64,000 nucleotides of DNA from Xestospongia bergquistia. Its lineage: Eukaryota; Porifera; Demospongiae; Haplosclerida; Petrosiidae. Positions within the stretch are counted from its first letter, which is position 1, and each line of letters starts with the position of its first letter. The stretch is from positions 15,142,849 through 15,206,848 of the forward strand of contig OZ014412.1 of the NCBI GenBank assembly GCA_963965975.1, read 5' to 3'. Position numbers and translations under genes: made by a program. Shown here piece by piece: positions 13,141 to 25,710 of this stretch. The notes under the pieces are model-generated. The model was not told the DNA's origin. It ran no database searches and saw only the letters and a program-made list of their open reading frames with translations.

Positions 13141-14071
13141 GAACACAATAAACAATACATAAATCATTAATGAATTTTATATTATTAGTTTTGTCCCTTT
13201 TTTATACTTATATAATTATAATTAATTTGTAAAAGTGTGTTATTTCTGTAGTTCATATAGTTGGAGCACTTACAATATTGTAATTATTGTTTCTATATGG
13301 AATGATTGCTTATGATATAAAATTTTTTGAATGATCATGTTATGCTATTTAAGTCAAATAAGTCCTTTGATATGGGGACAGAGTAGGCAGATGACTTTAC
13401 TCTTGTTCCGTGGTATGTTGGTTATAATGTATTAACAATGATAAAAGCACTTATTTGAAGCAAGAGTAACTTGCGAAAATGAAGTTATGTCATAAAATAT
13501 GATAAATTACTTTATGCTTAAAGCATGACTAATCTTCAGCTGAACATCAATTGAGTTGGATAACATAGATTACTCACTATCATTTAATACTAGCTATATT
13601 GGTATAGTATCTATTGGTTAGTAATTATTACTTATTTAATGTAACATTAGACCTAAACATGTTTTCTGTCATTCTATGGCTTTAACATCAAAGGATGTAG
13701 AGTTATGTACTGTGACAACTACTTTGCTCTATATTACATATTATTACATAATTTGATGACTTCACTTAACATAACTCATTCCATAGAATCTACAATATAC
13801 AAGATTGCTTGATTAGTGTGACATCAACATTATTATACCTGACTAGTGTATACTAAAATATGACTAGTATTATAACTAGTCATTATGTTATGCTAATTAT
13901 GCTTGTTATTTCTGTATTACATGTAATTAGAGTGTATAAAATGTAATTTTATTTTTATATGGAATAATTTGTTTTTATATAAAAACTATACTTTCAACAT
14001 TAATTAACTTTTTCATCAAATCTTGAATGCATAAAATGTTTATTAAACAATCTAGAGATTTATTTTTATAT
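13141..14071. repeat. NIDO copy 3 3' flank and dispersed unit
   Basis: AATAAA lies near 13148. The rest repeats 2123-2400 and then 2950-3660, so a piece equivalent to the first (TA)n tract of copy 1 is missing here. No gene is seen. Confidence 0.6.
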
Positions 14072-14072
14072 C

Positions 14073-14119
<47 letters not shown>
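14072..14119. repeat. (TA)n tract with GGGGCCTGG junction
   Basis: Uninterrupted TA repeats are followed by 'AATAAGGGGCCTGGTTATAA'. Confidence 0.8.
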
Positions 14120-14121
<2 letters not shown>

Positions 14122-15100
14122 AGGGGCCTGGTTATAATTAATGCTTCTCAGTATAAACTCATAAAATTCTACATATCCTGATCATATATCTTTCTTACAT
14201 GATACAACTTCACTCTTGTTCCATGGTACACTGGTTCTCATGCATTAACAACAATGAAAGCATTTATTTGAAGCAAGACTAACTTGTAAAAATTCAGTTA
14301 TGCTAACATTTCACTTCATGTATAAGGCATCACTGCTCTTTACCTGAACATCAATAGAGTTATAATTGATTACTCAATATAGATTACTCACTATGTAATT
14401 GTTGGTATGATAGTTTTGATAAAGCAAAAAAGGATATAATGAGTCATTCATTCAAATGTGGTTAAAATGATATTATTTTAAAAAAGAATCTAAAGTTTAA
14501 ATGACATTTTCTCAGTTACAAAACAATAACAACAGAAGAAATCAGAAAACAACATTAGGTAATGGACTATTGTTGTTTAGAGAATGACAATCTATTTGAG
14601 GCAAGTTGGTCTTGATAACATGTGTATGCTGAGATTGTATATTTAATTAAGTATATATAGGGGTTATGTATTAAATTAATGCTAGCTATTTTGATATAGT
14701 AGCTATTAGTTAGTATTGTTACTTAACTTAATGTAACATAAACTTGTCATCTGCTGTTGTATGGCTTTACCATCAAAGGATGTAGTACTATGACAACTAT
14801 ATTACTCTATATTACATATTATTACATAACATACACAATTCCTCTATATTACATAATTTGATGACTTCATTTAACATAACTACATTCAATAACTGTACCA
14901 CATACAAGATTATTGCTTGATTAGTGTGACATGAATATGAAGTCATTAATGTTTATCATATTAACTGTGCAATTATGTTTGTTGGCATTGTTTTAATCTA
15001 TTGTTTTATGTGAATATGGAAAAAATAATTAAATTTGAGTTCCATTTTCTTATTTTTTGATATTTACAAAAAACAGATTGATAACAAACATAATCACAGT
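14120..15100. repeat. Satellite monomer and dispersed block
   Basis: One monomer of the ~242-bp satellite (about 14215-14450) is followed by the block that also occurs at 4740-5200. No gene is seen. Confidence 0.65.
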
Positions 15101-15540
15101 TAGAATCACAAACTTTAATAACCTCATCACAGTGATATCTAACTACATTAGCCAATTAAGTTATAATTGAAACATTCAACTCACTCACTTTTACTTTATG
15201 TTAGACAATTCTACTCCACTAAATAGAGCAATGAAGATATAATCCAATCTTACTCAAGGTGACTTTAATCTAGCTCATCTACATAAAAACTTTCTCTTTT
15301 ACTTTTCAAAAACCCATATCTAGACTAATTATTATATCTAACAACAGGACAACTTATTAATTTGCTAATTGTTTTAAAACGAGGAGGTGGGGTTTAAAAA
15401 GGTCCTGCCTATTTTTTTGGCTTAACAGTTTTTGTTTCATATGTGTGAGCAACTTCACTACAGCACTTATTAGTGCTAGAAAATTAGTTACAAGTGTTTA
15501 AATCAGTATATAACACGTGTAAATGAATGTCGTATAACCT
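15101..15540. other. Relic of NIDO exon 3 and flank
   Basis: About 15200-15285 is a decayed exon-3 piece: 'ctaaatagagcaatgaagat' and 'tactcaaggtgactttaatc' correspond to the LLNRAKED and LTQCDFNP codons. The following 'aaaacgaggaggtggggttt' stretch recurs at 22888 and 36940, so it is a third element of the amplified block. Confidence 0.55.
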
Positions 15541-15558
15541 AACATTTGAAAACTGTAA

Positions 15559-15745
15559 ATGGCTACTTCTAGCAAGACTTGTCTCCTCTGCAAAGAGAAG
15601 AGTGTGAGACATGGAGTTTGCTACCAAATGGAGTTGAATTTTCCACTGAGGCTAACAATAAGGATTTTATTCTACAACTAAGTAAAGTGAACAATGTTCT
15701 TGAAAAAGGAATGATCACTCGAAATCATAAGCTCTAGTGTTGTCA
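15559..15745 (+). pseudogene. Relic of an unrecognised coding exon (MATS-type)
   Basis: An open stretch from ATG at 15559 reads MATSSKTCLLCKEKS then RHGVCYQMELNFPLR, with a CxxC pair and a nearby Cys, before stops. A second, more decayed copy lies at about 23068-23240. The paired cysteines suggest a zinc-binding N-terminus. I cannot assign a family. It may be a transposon protein or a host exon. Confidence 0.35.
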
Positions 15746-15944
15746 AATTCAACCAATAATTTCACTTAGTCCATTGTTATTATCAATAAGAAGCATATAG
15801 GTAAATTTGTATATGAAACTCATTTAATATATGTTATTGTATAACCTGAATTAATAGAGAAGAATAAATAAAAAAACTTGTTATCAATGGTGACATATAT
15901 TTTCCATATCTTTTAAGCATTGTACTAATGTTCTAGGTTATTAC

Positions 15945-16115
15945 TGTTAGAAATTTGGTGTATTTCAGTTCGGACACTTGTTATATACTTTAGAGTAACA
16001 ACCTTTCCAGTACTGCTTCTCAAGTGTTGCTGAAGTAGCTCTTCATTTACTTTCATCTCTAACAGCTTTGCAGCTTCTGTTTTCTCATCATGATTGAGTC
16101 TTCTTTGGTGAGGTA
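15945..16115 (-). pseudogene. Possible MULE/SWIM-type transposase fragment
   Basis: The minus strand reads RRLNHDEKTEAAKLLEMK followed by VNEELLQQHLRSSTGKVVTLKYI. The 'N-EL-QQH---TGK-VTLK' pattern resembles the N-terminal helical region of ZSWIM/MULE-type transposase-derived proteins. Only about 57 residues are visible. There is no start, DDE region or zinc finger. The assignment is from memory of the pattern only. Confidence 0.3.
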
Positions 16116-16920
16116 AATGGTCATAGATTTCCTATTCATAGAATCAAGTATAATTCCCAATGTATAAGTATAAACAAGTGCTTCTTTACTTTACTGATAT
16201 CATAATTGTGATCTTCAATAACACTGAACACTTTTAGACATTGCGTCATCATAGTATAAATTTTATTCCAGCTCCACAACGTTGCTTCAAAGTGTATAAA
16301 AGTAAATAGATGACGATCTATCACATCACAACTCACCTTTGATTAGTTCTGGGACCAAGCCTTTTACTTTTATACCATCAAAAGCACAAGCAAAATGAAG
16401 ACAAGTCTTTGTTTGTATTCTTAACCCACTTTGGAATCTGCTTACTCGTGGTATCGAGACTTATAGAATCTCTACAAAAATTACTGAAACAAATTTTTAG
16501 ATTCATACACTTTTATTTTAGCCTGAAGATCGGTATAGGAACAAAAAGTCTCCCCAACAACAATCAGTCTTGTGCTACTGTCGCTTGCTGCTTAGGTCAG
16601 TTGGGTGGGGTTTTACATTTTAGGGCGTTGTTTCAATTGTCGGACTATATAGTCTTGAGTTAATACATCCAGACCTATAGGCAGTTGTTAACATTATTGT
16701 ATTACTACGTTATTATTTTTCAAATTGAATATTTAATATCAGTAAGTTAAATGACAATATTACATAATATGATGACTTCACTTTACATAATACATTCCAA
16801 AGTATAATTTTGTATTCTTATAATATAGAAGGATCTGTTCATTACATTGTAGCATGTAGCAATATATTACATATACTGTAGACACTTTGTATAATAATAA
16901 TATTAATATAATAATATTAT
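16116..16920. other. No supported gene
   Basis: Short open frames exist on both strands (for example minus 16136-16336, plus 16409-16663), but they show no domain, no paralogue in the window and no splice context. Confidence 0.4.
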
Positions 16921-16923
16921 TAA

Positions 16924-16924
<1 letters not shown>

Positions 16925-16991
<67 letters not shown>

Positions 16992-16992
16992 G
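16925..16992. repeat. (TA)n microsatellite
   Basis: About 65 bases of nearly pure TA repeat. This one lacks the GGGGCCTGG junction found at the other tracts. Confidence 0.9.
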
Positions 16993-17077
16993 TTAAGTTA
17001 TTGCATGAGTTCCAATCTCAATATTTAATCTTATAAAATGTGAATAGATCGGAAATGTAACTTAAAGATATTGAAAG

Positions 17078-17107
17078 GACTCTGAGACATTTTCATGTCT
17101 CAGAGTC
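17078..17107. repeat. Short perfect hairpin
   Basis: GACTCTGAGACAT pairs perfectly with ATGTCTCAGAGTC around a four-base loop (TTTC). The half-site 'tgtctcagagtc' recurs near 18137. No coding context; role unknown. Confidence 0.6.
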
Positions 17108-17221
17108 ATGCTTTATTTATATGACTTTTTAATTTCATATAGTGTTCATTAAATGAGATGAAATAACAAAACATTATTATTTTTTATTTTTAAAAATTGT
17201 TTTTTTTATTATATTATATAG

Positions 17222-17356
17222 TGCCTTGTTCTCAATCACCATCATGTCCAGTTAAAGGTACACAAGAATGTAAAAACATCTAGCAATACTAATTTGTCAG
17301 AAAATGATCATGCAAAGACAACATGAATATTATACCAAAAGCCTGAGACACACTCA
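17222..17356 (+). pseudogene. Orphan NIDO exon 5
   Basis: The acceptor context (TTATATAG) and 'ccttgttctcaatcaccatc' match exon 5 of the intact genes, followed by CPVKGTQEC. A base lost near 17275 then brings TAG into frame and the tail is scrambled. No exons 1-4 lie in the proper place upstream, only scattered exon-3 relics. It is a dead remnant of a sixth copy. Confidence 0.75.
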
Positions 17357-17879
17357 GAGTATACAATAAATAATTATACATCATTCCAATCATGACTTTT
17401 ATATTATTATGTTTACATATAAAAATAGTAAAGTTGTATTATTTCTGTATTTCATATAGTTGGAATACATACAATACATGTTATTGATGTTTCTATATGG
17501 CGATGACTGTTTTTATATAAAATTTGTAGAACATATGTATTTTTTCTAAGCATACATTGTTGTTTAATATTTGATCTGGGTACAATAAATCTTTCTAAGT
17601 ATAAACATATATAATTATAAACGTCATGTTCATGTATAATTACATAAAACTTTAATGTTGTTCTATGGTATATTGGATGTTACCTCAACATCTGATAACT
17701 GCATTTACTGAATACGACACTAATTCTAAAATGCAGCTTTGTCATTCCTCATCTTACTTGTGACTACTTTTTGGCTTGTAATTAATAAAGTTATAATTTA
17801 CTTATTATATAGAAGATAATATATCACTAAGCTTTAATGTATTTGTGTTTATCTTGGAAAACCTTCATTTTGCAGAACA

Positions 17880-18030
17880 ATAAACTAGAGTCACTTTTTG
17901 GGTCATATCTTTCACATGATAAAAGACAATACTAATCTACTAAATAGAACAAAGGAAATAATAACCAATCTAATCTATAATTTAATGTGACTTTAATCCT
18001 ACTCATGTTATTATATTATTAATTTAGTCC
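17880..18030 (+). pseudogene. NIDO exon 3 relic
   Basis: 'caatactaatctactaaata' then 'gtgactttaatcctactcat' track the TTLLNRAKED and CDFNPSHLI codons with small insertions and deletions. It lies downstream of the orphan exon 5, so the remnant has been rearranged. Confidence 0.5.
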
Positions 18031-19142
18031 CTTTTAATATACTAATGTACAAGTCTGAGCTGTTATGTTTAAAGGAATGAACATGTTTTGTTTATAAATT
18101 ATATATGAACTACACTGTGTATAAGATTATATATAATGTCTCAGAGTCAATCAACTTACATGTCCATTTATAGTACAAGCACTTCCTGGAAAAATTTTTA
18201 TTCCAACTTTAGGTATGTTCTTGAAAATTAATCCTTACGTTGTCTTCTAAGTGCTATACTGTATATAGAATAAAGCATGAGCATATTAAGGATGTAAGTC
18301 TTACAAGTTTGTTATCAGTTCTTGTTAATGGCTTCTATATGAGTATCCTGAAATTAAACCCAATTTAAACATAATTATGAAGAATTACAATTCAGAGAAT
18401 CAAATGTGAACAATCATTGAGTGTGTAATATAATACTAGTCGTATATATTTCCAGGCAATATATATTTTTGAATTAGATTATTAATATTGATAGATATGT
18501 CTGCAGTGATGATGGCTTTATAAATGTAATTAGCTGTCTAGTAAGCTACTTATAACTTACTATCATTATGTATAATATATAAAGTACAATACGATTGGGC
18601 TACTAATGAATAGAGACAAGGACATATATGTTGACTAACCTAGATGGACTTATAAAGGCCATTTTAAACATTTATAATAGGATCATGTAATAATGCAAGG
18701 CAGTGTTTTATAGGTCTAGCAACCACACTCATAATTCAAGGCTATTATAGTCTGATTATTGAAACCACACCTTATGTAATAACTTATAACATGTCATTCT
18801 ATATATAAAATATAACTACTGTTTTGTTGAATATCAGTAGAATTATAATTGACTTATTATAGTGTAAGGTTATGTACGACAGAGGTATGTTTTAATTGTG
18901 TTCGTATTGAGAAACCTCCATTTTGCATGTTACCATGTTTTACTGCCATTATGTCTTGTCTATCCCTTCACAATAACTCAATTATATCTTCAAGGAATAG
19001 TTGTAATACTTGTAATAAAATAATGGAAGGAGGGGCTAGAATGCTAACGTTGTATGTGCATGTTGATCGATCGAGACGCTTTGCGTGAAATACACTTATT
19101 GATTCATCAGAAGCTCTGATTAACTGTTTATTGTCATCTACT
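18031..19142. other. No supported gene
   Basis: An open frame on the plus strand (18849-19088) has many cysteines but no recognisable motif, and lies just upstream of NIDO copy 4. The conserved TACACGCCTAG/CRE/TATA block present before the other NIDO genes is not found here. Confidence 0.45.
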
Positions 19143-20590
19143 ATGGTTTATGAGTTTAGGTACGTATATTAATGTTAATAGCTAGAACTATATAATGAAC
19201 TAGTAGATTTTCTGTGCCTGTATCAAGTACAAGTATCGTATTATACATCACATTGATCATGATATTAGAGTAGAAGGTAATATCTATGAATATAATACGA
19301 TCTTGTATATCATAATTAGCAGTTAAAGCTTAAGTTTTACTTGATATTTTGTCAGTCTATTATAGACACTGTATACTTTCTTCCTTACTACAGGAGTTGC
19401 TGTACTTACTTTTATCTTGTATTGATGATGCATACTGTCTCATCTGTATCTGTGAATGACTTTTATTGGTTTGGTATAGAAAATGGTGACATAGCTAGAG
19501 AAAGTGAATCTTTTATAACTATATTTTTTTCGAACTTTTCAATTACAAATTTACTAAAAAATGAAAATGCTACTTCCACTAATGTCAGAGTATGTTTAAA
19601 AAATATTCTGTTATGTATTTAATTATTATATCAATTTTTATAGATTTCTTACAGATTTGGCTTGCTTTTACAAAATGAAAAAGAACAATCTCTTATTTAT
19701 GTTAATCCTCTGTCAAAAAGCAATGGACAAATTTATTCAGGGGATGTCTTTTACAGGATAACAGACAATACTACACTACTCAATAGAGCAAAGGAAGATA
19801 TTAAGCAATCCAATCTTACTCAATGTGACTTTAATCCGTCTCATCTAATCATTGTGACCTGGATAAACTTTTTTTATGGATCTTCATTAGGAGCGGTAAG
19901 TATTAAACACTTATAATCTCTTAGCCTAGCATCTATTATTATGTTAATTATAGGGTAACACATATCAAGTCATAATTACAACAGATGAAACTTCAACATT
20001 TGCTATTATTTTGTTTGGGGAAATAAACAATGCATTTCCAAATGAAGCAGCACATATTCTATTTACAGATCCTGAGGGAGGCCTGTTTATTAAAGTAATT
20101 GAAGACCTTTTTCTACCTTATGTTAATGATACTACACAAGCTCCTAATCTCATGTTTAATAGTAATGTTCCTGGAACATATATTGTCAAGTTAAGCGCAG
20201 ATGGTAAGAAGTATATAGTAAATACAATATCTTATTTTATTTACTTGTTTATACTACCTCAATAATTGTAGTAGAATTATATTACAATCAATATATATGT
20301 CCAATTCATTTTATTGTTTAGCTTCACAAAAACTGCCAGAATTTTGATGCCTCATAGTCCATTTATAAGACTTCGTTAGTTCATATAGTCTTAATTGAAT
20401 GACATTGAATAACAAATATTATTTTTACATTTGTAACAATTTTGTTTTTTCATTAGTACCTTGTTCTCAACCACCATCATGTCCAGTTAAAGTTACACAA
20501 GAATGTAAAAAATATCTAGCAAGACTAGTCTGTCAGAAAATGATCAAAGACAACATTAATCCAATACCGAAAGCCTGTGACTCACTCTGA
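19143..20590 (+). CDS. Secreted NIDO-domain protein, copy 4 (divergent, 5 exons)
   Basis: Exons 19143-19159, 19394-19589, 19644-19895, 19954-20203 and 20457-20590 give 282 residues with all splice sites conserved. Exon 1 encodes MVYEFR. NIDO signatures: NDFYWFGIENGDI, GDVFYRITDN, LIIVTWINFFYG, GNTYQVIITTD, NVPGTYIVKLSADG. The variable region in exon 3 (QNEKEQSLIYVNPLSKSNG) and exon 4 (EGGLFIKVIEDLF) differs most from the other copies and is longer. The five-cysteine tail has PCSQPPSCP and ends PKACDSL. It is intact, the most diverged of the family, and has a different upstream region, so it may be expressed differently (inference). Confidence 0.85.
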
Positions 20591-21276
20591 CAACACAATA
20601 AACAATACATCATTGCAGTAATAACTTTTATATTATTACTTTTCCCTTTTATATACTTATATAATAATAATTAATTCGTATATAAAGGTGTATTATTTCT
20701 GTAGGTCATATTGTTGGAGTACATACAATATTGTTTTTTAAGTTTCTATATGGAATGATTGTTTTTGATATAAAATTTGTAAAAGATACATGTTATGTTA
20801 TTTAAGTCAAATAAGTCCTTTAATGTGGGGGCAGAGTACGTATAGATGAGTTAAATACATAGATAGTAGCAATCTTTGCAGTAAAATAAATTATTTTTAA
20901 GTTTAGACATGCGCACTATGCGATGTGGGTACACTGAAGCATGACTAATATTGTAAGTTACTATAGTAGTGTAATGAGACACCTTCAAAGTATGCTTGTT
21001 ATGTCTGTATTTCTGTATGTAATTGGAGTATATATAAAATGTTATAATTTATATTTCTTTTTAGAAGGATTTTTCTTATATTCAATTTATAAAGACATAT
21101 ATTTTGTCTTACACAATCATTAAGTCAATTACAAATCCTTCATTGTGGATAATGACATAAGAGAAAGTAATATATTATTATGATGACTTCTATATTTTTA
21201 ATATTTAGTAACTCTTTCATCAATTCTAGAATGTATACTATGTTAACTAGAGAATCTACACATTTATCGTTACATC
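20591..21276. other. NIDO copy 4 3' flank
   Basis: AATAAA is near 20598. The remainder is paralogous to 2150-2760, without a gene. Confidence 0.6.
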
Positions 21277-21680
21277 ATATATATATACATATATAATAAG
21301 GGGTCTGGTTACAAATAAAGTTTCTCTATATGTTCTCATACATTTCTAAGTCTCTGGTCATATATCGTTCATTATATAATACAACTTTACTCTTGTTCCA
21401 TGTTACTTTGGTTATAATGTATTAACAATGATAAAAGCATTTACTTGAAGCAAGAGTAACTTGTAAAAATGAAGTTATGTTATAAAATATGACAAATCAT
21501 ATTATGCTTAAAGCATGACTAATCTTCATCTGAACATCATTAGAGTTGTAATCGAATTATATCAGTGTAAGAAAACTTGGATTACTCACTATGTAATTGT
21601 TGGTATGATAGTTTAAAGACAGCAACAAAGGATATAATGAGTCATTTTAACGAACTATAGAATCCATAGTATCCTTCCTA
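21277..21680. repeat. Short TA tract, junction and satellite monomer
   Basis: A brief TA tract precedes 'AATAAGGGGTCTGGTTACAA'. A diverged ~242-bp satellite monomer follows, ending 'gaatccatagtatccttcct'. Confidence 0.7.
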
Positions 21681-22738
21681 CAAATTAATGGTTTAAATGA
21701 TATTTTTTACTGTCGAATTAAGACCATTTTTAATGGATTTCAAAGTTTAAATGTTTTTTCTTAGTTACCAAAACAATAATATAACATTTAATAACAATAA
21801 TAGAAATCAGAAAACAACATTATATTAATAATAATAACCTTTAAAGTAGAGTTGTTTGATATTGAAGGAATCACAAAAATAGGTTATGGACTCACATTGT
21901 TGAGAGAATGACAATCTATTTGATGCAAGTTGGTCTTGACAACATGTGTTAGCTGACATTCTGTATTTGATTAGGTATATATAGAGATTATGTATTCAAC
22001 TATACCATTTACTATTAGCTATTTTAATATAGTATCTATTGATTACTATTGTTACTTAACTTGTAACGTACATTATACCTAAACATGTCATCTGCCATTG
22101 TATGGCTTTACCATCAAAGGATGTAGAGTTATGTACTATGACAACCACTTTGCTCTATATTACATTATTTGATGGCGTCACTTAACATAACTACATTCCA
22201 TAGAATCAATAACTATACCACATACAAGATTATTGCTTGATTAGTGCGACATGAACATGAAGTCATTAAAGTTTATTATATAAACTCTGCAATTATGTTG
22301 GTTGGCATTGTTTTAATCTATTGTTTTATGTGAATATGGAATATGAGCTTGATTTCTTGTTTTTTGATATTCAAATAAAACAATAGATTGATCATGAAGT
22401 GATGATAGCAAACAGTTAGAATCACAAACTTTAATAACCTCATCACAGTGATATGCAACTACACTACCTAATAAAGTTGCTATAGCTATGTAGCTAGTAG
22501 TAAATGATATAGTTTAATATGTAACTCCTACATATAATGAAGTATACAATCTAAGATATACTTATTTGGGTATACTCTTTGCCTGAACATTATTAAAGTT
22601 ATAATTGAAACATTCAACTCACTCACTTTTAATTTATAACAAACAATTAATTAATTAATAATAAGTTGTTGTACTGTTAGATATAAGAGTTAGTCTAGGT
22701 ATGGGTAAATGTAATGAGTTAGATTAAAGTCACCAACA
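21681..22738. repeat. Dispersed block with inverted exon-3 relic
   Basis: The first part is paralogous to 4730-5200. Near 22705-22738 'gtaatgagttagattaaagt' is the reverse complement of NIDO exon-3 relic sequence. Its continuation, 'aattggattgcttaatatat', lies at 22811-22866, beyond one arm of the inverted repeat described next. Confidence 0.55.
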
Positions 22739-23340
22739 AATCCAACATAGGCTTTAAAAAATCTCTCTGAGATCTATCTACCACTACTATCATTATCAGT
22801 TTCCTTTTATGGGTAAAATTGGATTGCTTAATATATCTTTAATTATTGCTCTATTTAGTAGAGTAGTATTGTCTTCAAATTATTTTTAAAACGAGGAGGT
22901 AAGGTGTAAAAAGGCCCTGCGCATGGCAAATTAATTCTTCACGGTTCTGAGCAACTTCATGCACTAAAGCACTTCTTAGTGCTATGACAAGAGTTACAAG
23001 TGTTTGAATCAGTACCTATAACGTGTAAATGAAAGTCGTATTAACGTCCCTAACATTTAAAAACTGTAAATGGCTACTTCTCGCGAGAGTTGTAAAAAAA
23101 GAGAATAGAGTTTGCTACCAAATGGAGCTAAATTTTCCACTCAGGATAAGAAAAAAGATTTTTTTCTACAAGTTGACCGAGAAAAGTGAACGAAGTTCTC
23201 GAAAAAGGAACAATCACGAGCTCTTGGGTATGTTTTGAACATGATGGATGAAATTTAAGTAACGATGATGGCAAGGAAAATGATAATGGTAGTAGTGGTA
23301 GATAGATCTCAGAGAGATTTTTTAAAGCCTATGTTGGATT
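22739..23340. repeat. Segment bounded by ~60-bp inverted repeats
   Basis: 22739-22798 and 23281-23340 are nearly perfect reverse complements of each other (one begins 'aatccaacataggctttaaa', the other ends 'tttaaagcctatgttggatt'). Between them lie an inverted NIDO exon-3 relic, the 'acgaggaggt' block and the second MATS-type relic (about 23068-23240, KKREN then VCYQMELNFPLR). No transposase was seen. It could be a non-autonomous DNA element or the footprint of a local inversion. Confidence 0.6.
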
Positions 23341-24160
23341 GTTATGGAAATTTGATGCAAATGAATACCTTACATTACCAGCAGACTCTCTTAGCCAGCT
23401 GGGAGGCACATGTAAGAAAGAAACGTTGACACACATCATGCTTGTCAAGTAAAGGAGCATCATTGTTTTCATATCCATTAAAACCTGATACCAACTATTT
23501 CAAATCATGGATTGTTCATCTTTCCTTACTTTTTTTTTCTTTTTGTCAACCTCCCAAAATTTTTCTACCTGTTAACTTACGTTAGATCCTTAAAATATTT
23601 TAAAAAGCTGACAGAGGCTCTCTTGAGTCTCTATTTTAACCTGAATATCCTTTAAGTTTTTATATCATTTTATGTCATAAAACCTTCATTATAGTTTAAT
23701 AGAAACAACATGCTGCCATGCCTTGTTACTAGTTATTAATGAACACGTGGTGTTCAATAGTGTGTAAGAGAGCTCTGCTTGCAAATTGTAAGACGACTCC
23801 TTTTCAACATTAGTACAGCAATACCTATTTTTTGAATATATCCGCCACCTTGTACCCAGGGTACACATGTTAATACTCAGCCAAACGTAATGTTCACTGA
23901 ACTTTTAGCGTCAAGCACGTATATTATACCTAATCTTCTCGTCTCAGGTGAAGGTTGTTTCAGGGTTAAAATACCGAGTCACCCTCGATGCAGTACCTAA
24001 GGAATTGCATATAGTTCCCTTGTGATCGTTGTTTTAATAAAATTATATTTTGGGAATTATTCTCAATATTTATGCATCAGATTTTATTTCTGTAAAAATA
24101 CATTTTTCATTATTCTCAATGTAATAATTTTATTTTTACTGACTTCTACATGGAGGCAAA
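23341..24160. other. No supported gene
   Basis: A dispersed repeat shared with 8260-8410 lies at about 23525-23690. The rest shows no paralogue in the window and no coding signature. Confidence 0.45.
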
Positions 24161-24430
24161 GCCTAGACAAATAACAAAGACAATAGTAAAAGAAATTGTT
24201 GATACTTATAACACAGAGAAGAAGATACAATGACAATAAAGGAATTATGAACAACTTGTGCTATTGGAATAACAGATGCTAGCAACAATGATACTATTGA
24301 TAACAACAGATCCTGAGGCAAAACACAGTGAACTCACTAACAGCATTCGAGTATTGACAAAAGCTTTCAACAAGTTTAATAAAAACAATGTTTTTTATTT
24401 GTTTCACAGACACCTGACAAAATTGTGATG
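24160..24430 (+). pseudogene. Decayed EF-hand exon 2
   Basis: Out-of-frame pieces follow EF-hand exon 2: EIVDTYNTE for LFDMYDKDK, then ITDASNNDTID for MDTNSSDTIDFDE, then DPEAKHSELT for DAETKRSELT. Stops and shifts interrupt it. Sister relics lie at 39178-39400 and inside the LINE near 38205-38285. Confidence 0.5.
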
Positions 24431-25107
24431 CATTTTTTCAGATTCTTTAACAGTATTCAAATGATCACATCACTATAAGGTAAAATGTAAACAGCATGAT
24501 AGGAAAAGAAAGTAGCAAAAAATTTAAGAAATCATTTACATATTTAACACTTCATTTTGAAATTCCTTATCAAGTTAGAGTTATTGAAAGTAAGTGAATA
24601 CGCAATAAAAAATTTTGAGAGTATATTTAACTAATAAGGTATGTTTGATAAACATTATGGTTAGCAATAATTATTTATAACTAACTATTATATAAAGAAC
24701 TTGTTTAATCAGTAAACTTTACACTTAAATGACATTTTTCTTTTAATAATTTTTTTATTAGAATCTCAACTCACAAAGTAAAATTACAACAGGTACATTT
24801 CCTATATACATCTAGACATGTGCAAGTCAGATGATGCGTGTGTGAGGAAATATATAGTTATAGTCTATGTTTATTATTATACAACTATAGATGTGCATGA
24901 AAATAACTTGTAAGTTGTATTGTAAATGTCACTATTAATATATGTATGGCAACATAACTATATAATCATATGATTCTTGTGACCAGTTTCCTATGAATGA
25001 CACCTCAACACCTTCTGTAATATAATAAAGTGTAGAGCTACAGTCGTTGCAATTGTTGTAAAATAGTGTCTACTGAAGGTCATTTTGAAGTGAATTAATA
25101 AGACAAA

Positions 25108-25710
25108 ATGGTGAGTTTATAATAATATTGAAAGCTTTAGAATAATGACACTTTCTTATTATATATTCATGGATGAGTCCATGTAAATTGATATTAAAAT
25201 GACCTTTATGACTTTATTACAGACAGCAAAACATTCAGATGTTGAAAAATTGCTTCTTAGAGAGCTATTTGATATGTATGATAAAGACAAAAACGAAGAG
25301 ATAACAGCTGAAGAATTGAGGACAAAATATGCTGAAAGGGGGCAGCCACTAAGTGATACAGAAGTTGCTAACATTATTGGGTATTTTGATACTAACAGCA
25401 GTGATACTGTTGACTTTGATGAGTTTTGCACATACTGGTCACCTAAAAATAAGGACGCTGAGACAAAACGAAGTGAACTGACTGAAGCATTTCAAGTAAT
25501 GTCAATACCTTACAATTATTATTATAAAAGCAATGTTCTTAATTCATTTACTTTTGTAGACACAGGACAAAAATGGTGATGGATTTATTGATGTTGATGA
25601 ATTTCTCCAGATTTTTCATAATTTTGGATTTACTTATATAACTAGAGAAAGGGCAGTCACTATGCTAGCAAAAGTTGATAGTGATGGAGATGGAAAAATT
25701 AACTTAGAAG
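25108..25710 (+). CDS. Four-EF-hand calcium-binding protein
   Basis: Exon 1 contributes only ATG (25108-25110, then GTGAGT). Exon 2 is 25223-25495 and exon 3 25560-25710, ending in phase 1 before GTAAGT. The protein begins MTAKHSDVEKLLLRELF and has EF loops at residues 21-32 (DKDKNEEITAEE), 57-68 (DTNSSDTVDFDE), 95-106 (DKNGDGFIDVDE) and 132-143 (DSDGDGKINLE plus the split codon). Loops 1, 3 and 4 have good ligand spacing; loop 2 is also plausible. There is no signal peptide, so a cytosolic calmodulin-like sensor is likely. The last exon is uncertain: reading through the donor gives EGKCIYN and stop, and the copy at 39835 gives EGECIYN and stop. An alternative exon may start at 26561 after TTTTTGCAG, but its phase gives Ala at loop position 12. 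Confidence 0.75.
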
